From positions 1 through 5,370 of the forward strand of contig CAMBUC010000158.1 in assembly GCA_945871045.1 (NCBI GenBank): DNA of 5,370 nt. The letters are read 5' to 3'. The notes beneath the pieces were generated by a model. It was not told the DNA's origin. It saw nothing but the letters and a program-made list of their open reading frames with translations, and ran no database searches. The stretch comes from an uncultured bacterium. GTDB taxonomy: Bacteria; Bacillota; Clostridia; Lachnospirales; Lachnospiraceae. Positions 4,773-5,370 of this stretch are shown in pieces. Made by a program: the position numbers and the translations under genes. Every line of letters begins with the position of its first letter. Within the stretch, counting starts at the first letter, position 1.

Positions 4773-5370
4773 TAATTTTCTGCCTCCCGAAGCCGCTCTA
4801 CCACACTCTGTTTGCTCATCTGCCGGTAGCAGGCAGACGGAATGAGCACGGCAAGGATAAACAGTACCGGAAACACGAGAAGCACCGGAGCGATCACAAA
4901 GTGATAGGTAAAAAACCACATCTGGTTTGCGATCGCATAGACCAATACATAGCCAAGCAGGCTGCCCAAAGTCAGTGTAAAGAGTGCTGTGCCGCCGATG
5001 TAACAAATGCCCTCTCCAATTAACATGAGACAAAGCTGTTTTCCGGTCATGCCAACGGACTGCAGGACTGCGAATTCCCTGCGGCGCGTCTGTATAGATG
5101 TGATAACGGCATTGATAAAATTCAAGATACCGATCAGTGCCAGGATCGCACTCATACTACATCCTACCATGAGAAACATCTGCTGCGTCTTATGGAATTC
5201 CTCTGTATACGTACTCTTGGATCGGTAGTCCATATCCGGATCCACAGTCTCACAATAATCCTGCACCCACTGCTCCACCTCGTCGTAGCGCTCAGGAGCG
5301 GCGTCAAATGCCAGCTTCATCGCCCCTACAGTCCCGGTCTGTCGGACAAATTCATCCGCCGGCAGCGTAA
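4772..5370 (-). CDS. ABC transporter permease, FtsX/MacB type (C-terminal part; N-terminus outside window)
   Basis: This minus-strand frame is open from the right edge to TAG at 4774-4772 and gives 198 residues. The ATG at 5320 is internal, because the frame continues upstream without a stop to the edge. Visible parts in order are about 70 mostly polar residues (the end of an extracytoplasmic region), a hydrophobic helix near 68-92, a cytoplasmic loop TRRREFAVLQSVGMTGKQL, and two further membrane helices, ending in the short tail SKQSVVERLREAEN. The loop with RRREFAxLxSxGM(T/S)xxQ is the signature of FtsX-like permeases, which work with an ATPase to power lipoprotein or peptide export or antimicrobial-peptide resistance rather than classical solute import. 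The substrate cannot be inferred; the partner ATPase is probably upstream, beyond the window. The gene is convergent with the hydrogenase operon. Confidence 0.88.
   Translation of the reverse strand, partial: TLPADEFVRQTGTVGAMKLAFDAAPERYDEVEQWVQDYCETVDPDMDYRSKSTYTEEFHKTQQMFLMVGCSMSAILALIGILNFINAVITSIQTRRREFAVLQSVGMTGKQLCLMLIGEGICYIGGTALFTLTLGSLLGYVLVYAIANQMWFFTYHFVIAPVLLVFPVLFILAVLIPSACYRQMSKQSVVERLREAEN

Noticed and set aside
4436..4775. Open frames over the rubrerythrin end and terminators (4436-4726 minus, 4455-4775 plus)
   Set aside because: They run through two intrinsic terminators and hairpins, and their compositions are not protein-like.
5320..5320. ATG at 5320 as the start of the permease
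   Set aside because: The frame stays open upstream to the window edge, and a 182-residue protein would lack most of an FtsX-type permease.

Overview
The window looks like chromosomal DNA of an anaerobic Firmicute, most likely a Clostridia gut bacterium of the Lachnospiraceae type. This is inferred from the gene set ([FeFe] hydrogenase, rubrerythrin, PerR-type regulator), moderate GC content, strong AGGAGG-type ribosome sites and A/T-rich promoters. No RNA gene, CRISPR array, insertion sequence or phage gene was seen.

Layout. (1) Positions 1-1838, minus strand, hold the 5' 612 codons of a membrane-bound cyclic-di-GMP protein: seven predicted membrane helices, a degenerate GGDEF domain and an EAL phosphodiesterase domain cut by the window edge. 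(2) Positions 1839-2137 are a divergent control region. It carries a promoter for each side, a pair of direct repeats 21 bp apart, an 8-3-8 inverted repeat, and a perfect 7-1-7 PerR-type operator inside a 33-nt palindrome at the predicted start of the rightward transcript. (3) Positions 2138-4566, plus strand, form a compact operon. A short PerR-like Fur-family regulator overlaps by 4 nt a 683-codon frame that encodes an [FeFe] hydrogenase joined in frame to a rubrerythrin with two rubredoxin-like domains. (4) Positions 4567-4771 hold a strong terminator and further hairpins between convergent genes. (5) Positions 4772-5370, minus strand, hold the C-terminal part of an FtsX/MacB-type ABC transporter permease.

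The central operon reads as a peroxide-response unit. PerR probably represses its own promoter, and oxidation of its metal site would release expression of a hydrogenase and a rubrerythrin peroxidase. The hydrogenase and rubrerythrin have no stop codon between them, so one polypeptide could hold an H2-oxidising site, two [4Fe-4S] clusters, two rubredoxin irons and a diiron peroxidase site. A strong ribosome site and ATG at the junction suggest that free rubrerythrin is also made. An H2-driven peroxide reductase is the most interesting reading, but it is an inference. A real fusion must first be separated from a strain-specific loss of a stop codon or an assembly error.
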